From positions 1-64,000 of the forward strand of contig CAMBRC010000011.1 of assembly GCA_945869965.1 (NCBI GenBank): DNA of 64,000 bases, written 5' to 3'. Both the position numbers and the translations under genes were made by a program. The DNA is from Asaia bogorensis (GTDB taxonomy: Bacteria > Pseudomonadota > Alphaproteobacteria > Acetobacterales > Acetobacteraceae). The notes under the pieces are model-generated. The model was not told where the DNA came from. It did not search any database and worked only from the letters and a program-made list of their open reading frames with translations. This document shows positions 63,601 through 64,000 of this stretch, piece after piece (positions within the stretch are counted from its first letter, which is position 1; every line of letters begins with the position of its first letter).

Positions 63601-64000
63601 CGCAGACTACAGCGATAAGACCGACGCGGTGGTGCTCGAGCTCAACACCTCGACCAACGCGACAGTGACGGTCGATGGCGTGGCGGAAGACACGATCCGC
63701 AACATCGAGAACGTGGTCGGCGGCAGCGGCAACGACATTCTCATCGGCGACAGTGCCGCCAATACGCTGGACGGCGGGCTTGGCGCCGACTTCCTGCAAG
63801 GCGCCGGTGGCAATGACACGATCAACGGCGGAACCGGCACCGACACCGTCAGCTTCAGCGACAAGACCACTGCCGTTGTGCTGACGTTGAACGGCGCCGC
63901 CGACGCCACGGCAACGGTCGGCGGCGTGGCCGAAGATGTCGTTCGCAACATCGAGAATGTGATCGGCGGCACTGACAACGACACGCTCACCGGCGATGGC
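57635..64000 (+). CDS. Giant RTX-type calcium-binding repeat protein, 5' part (runs off the window)
   Basis: The frame opens at ATG 57635 and is still open, in register, at 64000 (2122 codons visible). The first 100 residues (MAQFSSTAANDFKTINFFAG, FSKISASTITVSPSGFRL, PSGLFSGNDTISGS) are unique and lack a Sec signal, as expected for type I secretion substrates. Then about 25 units of 64-93 residues repeat. Each has a beta segment (VVVTLNGA, ATVTVGGVAEDTIRNIENV) and two to three Ca-binding nonapeptides of the GGxGxDxLx type (LTGDSLANTLSGG, GNDILxGxGGxDxLDGG). The C-terminal secretion signal and any adhesin or enzyme domain lie beyond the edge. It is probably a surface or biofilm adhesin. Confidence 0.88.
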   Translation, partial: MAQFSSTAANDFKTINFFAGFSKISASTITVSPSGFRLTLSATEYLDVTGTFTYAAGAPNSGNITAIERFVSAASVNVLSGISVPVGTAIAFAAFPTASMNPSGLFSGNDTISGSAFNDSLAGFAGKDAVDGGGGIDTILYTEKNTPVVVTLNGAIAATVTVGGVAEDTISNIENVTGGNGNDILTGDSLANALSGGGGNDILMGAGGVDMLDGGSGIDTADFSDQSLGVTLTLSGAIVATSKLGGVNADGVVNIENIKGGSGADTLTGDAQANTLQGGANDDVLTGLGGKDVLDGGTGADTARYSEKTTSVVVTLNGDSDVSLMIGGVAEDTLRGIENITGDTAADTITGDSLANVFDGGLGDDILAGLAGNDVLDGNGGVDTASYAESAAAVVMTLAGAADTTVTIGGVAEDTIRNIENIIGGTAGDTITGDSLANTLSGRGGADILDGGAGIDTASYAEATDAVAVTLNGATAAQVTVGGSADDTIRNIENLIGGSGDDTFQGDLLVNALSGGAGDDTLAGMGGLDVLDGGLGSDTASFADKTLAVVVTLNGGLPVIAKVGGINDDTLRNIENVTGGGADRITGGVGIDIIDGGTGIDTAIYSDTTGPISVVLNGSTNAMVTIGGVAQDIIRNIENIVGGSGIDQIVGDALVNVIDGGGGDDLLRGGGGIDILDGGTGLDTAYYDTASQSVVVTLTGSIATTVKINGVNDDQIRNIERVFGGSAADILTGDGADNLLRGGGGIDILDGGVGADTVDFRDKTQPVVLTLNGANVATATVNGVAEDQVRNFEGIMGGSGDDTLTGDVLRNTLTGGLGTDALSGGAGDDSLTGGGGADTLDGGANLDTAVYSDKTLVVSVTLNGAINTTLTVDGIAEDTLRNIENVVGGSAGDVLVGDAMANFFDGGGGNDLLIGGGGNDILEGGLGIDTASFADKIAPVIVNLNQPFAATVKVGGVDEDQLRNIENLIGGSGDDLLIGNSVVNTFDGGAGNDTLRGGGGLDVLDGNTGIDTADYGDAVLPVSVALNGALNATASIAGIAADSLRNIENVVGGIGADVLTGDSLANKLAGGDGDDTLSGRAGNDELDGGAGTDTADYADKVSVVSVVLNTATNATVNVNGVAEDVIRNIENITGGSASDILTGDSAANTLNGGLGGDTLAGDAGDDLLIGGGGTDALNGGIGSDTASYAEKLVAVSVTLNGATNAAVSIGGVAEDTVQNVENIIGGSAADTLTGDGLANTLSGRAGNDTLDGAGGLDTADYSEKTTSVVVTLNGASPVVVSVAGKSEDTISNIENITGGAAADTLIGDSLANVLKGGAGNDILQGLGGLDTLDGGTGSDTALFSDQTQAVVLVLSGATSAQATIGGVAADRMVNIENVTSGSGNDTITGDGAFNMLIGGGGDDFLAGMGGLDTINGGTGSDTVSFAEMTAPIQLSLNGGVAVIARVAGIVEDTVVSIENVIGGTVADTITGDALANTISGRGGNDILDGGAGVDTANYAEKTVAVVATLNGGTAITVSVGGIAEDSIRNFENIAGGSAGDTLTGDDLANLLAGGGGADILTGRGGADVLDGGIGVDTASYAEKTTSVSVTLNGGTDAIVNVDGVEEDTLRNVENVIGGSGADALTGDDIANALTGGAGADSLNGADGNDTLRGGADADTLDGGAGSDVADYADKTQAVIATLNGAADATVTVNGVAEDTIRNIESITGGSSNDTLTGDSGANTLTGGGGNDMLRGAAGNDTIDGGTGGGDTVDFSDKSSAVALTLNGSSSASATVGGLAEDTVRNVENVIGGSNDDTLTGDSNANTLSGGLGNDTLRGASGSDVLDGGGGSSDTVSFGDKTSAVVLTLNGASNATATVGGAAEDTVRNIENITGGSGDDTLTGDSQANILSGGLGTDILQGLGAEDTLDGGGGTDTANYSEKTSAVVVALNTVTNATVTVGGVAEDVIRNIENILGGTAADTLSGDGASNQFRGGAGSDVLDGGAGADTADYSDKTDAVVLELNTSTNATVTVDGVAEDTIRNIENVVGGSGNDILIGDSAANTLDGGLGADFLQGAGGNDTINGGTGTDTVSFSDKTTAVVLTLNGAADATATVGGVAEDVVRNIENVIGGTDNDTLTGDG
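58060..64000 (+). repeat. About 25 tandem repeats of roughly 192-278 bp within the RTX gene
   Basis: The marker 'AACATCGAGAA' (NIEN) recurs near 58150, 58400, 58642, 58890, 59107, 59350, 59542, 59789, 60008, 60281, 60521, 60773, 61018, 61291, 61509, 61756, 62003, 62221, 62465, 62741, 62990, 63238, 63486, 63703 and 63950. Length steps are multiples of about 27 bases, i.e. whole nonapeptides lost or gained. Confidence 0.85.

Noticed and set aside
57623..63990. Many Ser/Pro-rich readings on the - strand opposite the RTX gene
   Set aside because: They are the periodic complement of the RTX repeats and mirror its repeat spacing.
58060..64000. Possible CRISPR array because of regular repeats
   Set aside because: Repeat units are far too long, coding and gradually diverged, with no unique spacers between identical short repeats.
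1..64000. tRNA or rRNA genes
   Set aside because: No cloverleaf-like or rRNA-conserved sequence was recognised in the intergenic regions read by eye.

Overview
The window is a high-G+C chromosomal segment of an alphaproteobacterium, most likely a member of the Acetobacteraceae (Rhodospirillales). The signs are the tsaD-gpsA / hemC-hemD-Mic60-HemY-like neighbourhood, an alphaproteobacterial ornithine decarboxylase, mlaA-mlaC, Tat-exported solute-binding proteins and a PEP-CTERM protein. A family of paired T-rich hairpins recurs between genes at nine places. The genus cannot be fixed from the sequence alone. I recognise no rRNA, tRNA or CRISPR.

Layout. 1-1445: an AT-richer, decayed edge with a 5'-truncated unknown gene, a DUF29 gene broken by one stop codon, and repeats. 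1446-16700: ordinary chromosome with an orphan peptide-type solute-binding protein, a YihY/BrkB membrane protein, ornithine/lysine decarboxylase behind a probable structured leader, a CoA-transferase, an M24 aminopeptidase, a DUF1127 protein, uvrD-prmA, metF with a palindromic operator candidate, mlaA-mlaC and an alpha/beta hydrolase. 16801-36439: a single-direction accessory cluster of 13 genes. It holds two SrfA-like proteins (one fused to a trypsin-like protease, one to a YfaP/DUF2135-like domain), two further single-pass proteins sharing a membrane-stalk module (one ending in a VWA domain), SrfB, SrfC, a Sel1-like protein, a Tat-exported VWA protein resembling the periplasmic part of PpkA, and a LolD/LolC-type ABC pair, an FGE-fold protein and lipoproteins in the order of a TagT-TagS-TagR-(TagQ) module. 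No type VI secretion structural genes are present. I regard this as the candidate undescribed system: an envelope-spanning signalling or effector machine in which a T6SS-type threonine-phosphorylation sensing module is joined to SrfABC.

36697-48845: a sugar-type ABC importer without its ATPase, a small Arg-rich protein, a cytochrome P450, a frameshifted peptide-binding protein, an NCS2 permease with an unusual soluble C-terminus, and murJ-trpS and a PEP-CTERM protein. 49035-55882: gpsA, rlmJ and tsaD, divergent from hemC-hemD-mic60-hemY-like. 55944-57314: three nested or abutting IS remnants (IS21, IS3 and IS5 types). 57635-64000: the 5' part of a giant RTX-type repeat protein that runs off the window with about 25 repeat units visible.

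Two themes recur. The first is the paired hairpin elements in most operon gaps, even inside operons. The second is short in-frame tandem repeats at the N-termini of otherwise conserved proteins (gpsA, tsaD and a VWA protein).
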